From Pseudomonadota bacterium (GTDB lineage Bacteria; Pseudomonadota; Alphaproteobacteria; Sphingomonadales; Sphingomonadaceae), in contig JAEVYW010000244.1 in assembly GCA_023392555.1 (NCBI GenBank), forward strand, positions 1 through 6,796: 6,796 bases of DNA, in the 5' to 3' direction. Under the pieces are notes generated by a model that worked only from the letters and a program-made list of their open reading frames with translations, had not been told where the DNA came from and searched no databases. Shown piece after piece: positions 5,868-6,796 of this stretch. The translations under genes were made by a program, and so were the position numbers. Numbering within the stretch: the first letter of the stretch is position 1; each line of letters starts with the position of its first letter.

Positions 5868-5893
5868 TCGGCCGTTAGTATCCCCAACAGCGG

Positions 5894-5922
5894 CCTATAC
5901 TTATGGCCCATCGGCTTAACAA
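5894..5922 (-). promoter_or_regulatory. Candidate sigma-70-type promoter for dksA
   Basis: On the minus strand, TTGTTA at 5922-5917 (4 of 6 to TTGACA) and TATAGG at 5899-5894 (4 of 6 to TATAAT) are separated by exactly 17 bases. Transcription would begin near 5887 and give dksA a leader of about 150 bases containing both hairpins. This is the best-spaced pair I saw between dksA and surE, but two 4/6 matches can occur by chance. I found no comparable promoter for surE on the plus strand. Confidence 0.35.
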
Positions 5923-6023
5923 GCGCTGTCCAACTGCCGGTGAAGAAATGACAAATCTGTTGCCGAATTAGCGCATTGGCACCCGTTGCGGGCGTGGACG
6001 CCGGCGCTCATAGGAGCGTCGCA

Positions 6024-6796
6024 ATGCGCATTCTCCTCACCAACGACGACGGCATCAACGCCCGGGGACTCGACCTTCTCGAGACCATCGCGCGGACCTT
6101 TTCGGACGATGTCTGGGTGGTCGCTCCCGCCGGCGAGCAATCGGGAGCGGGTCATTCTCTGACGCTGACCGAGCCGGTTCGGCTGCGCCGCCACGACAAC
6201 CGCCGTTTCTCGGTCCAGGGCACGCCGACGGACGCCGTCATGATGGCGCTCGCCCACATCATGGTCGAGTCGCCGCCGGACCTCATACTGTCGGGGATCA
6301 ACCGCGGTGCGAACCTCGCCGAGGACGTGACCTACTCCGGCACCGTCTCCGCGGCGATGGAGGGCGCGCTCGCGGGTGTCCGCTCGATCGCGCTCAGCCA
6401 GAGCTATTCGCGCGAAGGCATGGGCGACACGGTGCCTTTTGCGGCCGCCGAGGCCTGGGCGGAGAGGATCCTCCAGCTGCTGGTCAACTTCGACACGCCG
6501 CCGGGCACGCTGATCAACGTCAACTTCCCCGCGCTGCCACCCGAGGAGATCAAGGGCGTGCGTGTTTGCCGCCAGGGGATCCGCGACTACGGCCGCCTCC
6601 GGATCATCGAGCGCAAGGACCCGCGCGGCTACCCCTACTTCTGGTTCGGCCTTGCGCCGGTCGTTGAGACGCCAGGACATGTGACCGACCTTGAGGTGGT
6701 CGCCGACGGCTATGTGTCGGTGACGCCGTTGCATCTCGATCTGACGCACGATCCTTCGCTGGAAACGCTGCAGAACCGCTTCGCCTCGTCGCAGGC
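6024..6796 (+). CDS. surE: 5'/3'-nucleotidase SurE, 3' end beyond the window
   Basis: The frame from the ATG at 6024 is open to the window edge and gives 257 residues, nearly the whole of a usual SurE (about 250-260). The N-terminus MRILLTNDDGI has the metal-binding D8-D9 pair. S40 in GEQSGAGHSLT and N93 in LSGINRGAN supply the other expected metal ligands, and TYSGTVSAAMEGA is the conserved phosphate-site loop. SurE is a cytoplasmic metal-dependent phosphatase that dephosphorylates nucleoside 5'- and 3'-monophosphates and is tied to stationary-phase survival in E. coli. The start is fixed by AGGAG at 6012-6016, seven bases upstream, and by the family N-terminus. It is divergent from dksA across 290 bases. 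No internal damage is visible. Confidence 0.95.
   Translation, partial: MRILLTNDDGINARGLDLLETIARTFSDDVWVVAPAGEQSGAGHSLTLTEPVRLRRHDNRRFSVQGTPTDAVMMALAHIMVESPPDLILSGINRGANLAEDVTYSGTVSAAMEGALAGVRSIALSQSYSREGMGDTVPFAAAEAWAERILQLLVNFDTPPGTLINVNFPALPPEEIKGVRVCRQGIRDYGRLRIIERKDPRGYPYFWFGLAPVVETPGHVTDLEVVADGYVSVTPLHLDLTHDPSLETLQNRFASSQ

Noticed and set aside
5977..5989. TGGCAC followed by TTGC, resembling a sigma-54 promoter upstream of surE.
   Set aside because: Only three bases separate the two elements, whereas sigma-54 promoters need five (GG and GC 12 apart).
5916..6749. A long open frame (277 codons) on the minus strand opposite surE.
   Set aside because: It is Arg/His/Asp-rich with no recognisable family and lies antisense to a textbook SurE; such shadow frames are expected in high-GC genes.

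Overview
The window reads as an ordinary high-GC chromosomal stretch from an alphaproteobacterium, most likely of the Sphingomonadales. The inference rests on three things: an RcdA/DUF1465 protein next to YdcH (DUF465) genes, a DksA whose C-terminal finger has the alphaproteobacterial form (a single Cys, then a GRLEARPIATMTLEAQ-type stretch), and the general codon usage. I saw no insertion sequence, CRISPR array, tRNA, rRNA, attachment site or composition break.

Layout from left to right. The 5' end of a DUF72 (YecE-like) gene leaves the window on the minus strand. Divergent from it, a UDP-glucuronate 4-epimerase-like gene overlaps a nitronate monooxygenase-family gene by an ATGA stop/start. 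This plus-strand pair runs tail to tail into a minus-strand group. In transcription order that group is a YdcH-family small protein, an RcdA-like DUF1465 protein, an iron-type alcohol dehydrogenase, and a hotdog acyl-CoA thioesterase. The thioesterase very probably starts at a GTG overlapping the dehydrogenase stop codon (GTGA).

Divergent from the YdcH gene is a second, 56-codon YdcH-like gene. It ends in a strong GC-rich intrinsic terminator whose left arm lies inside the coding sequence. Facing it on the minus strand is dksA followed by a small, extremely acidic, Ser-rich lipoprotein gene. A 290-base region separates dksA from divergent surE, which runs off the right edge almost complete. 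That region holds a plausible dksA promoter and two hairpins in what would be a leader of about 150 nt.

Taken together, the right half links growth and stress regulators (DksA, an RcdA-like proteolysis adaptor, SurE) with small proteins of unknown function. The left half is metabolic: a sugar-nucleotide epimerase, a flavin monooxygenase, an alcohol dehydrogenase and a thioesterase. I do not see a clearly novel multi-gene system. The best leads are the acidic lipoprotein behind dksA, the structured dksA leader, and the divergent YdcH pair next to the RcdA-like gene.
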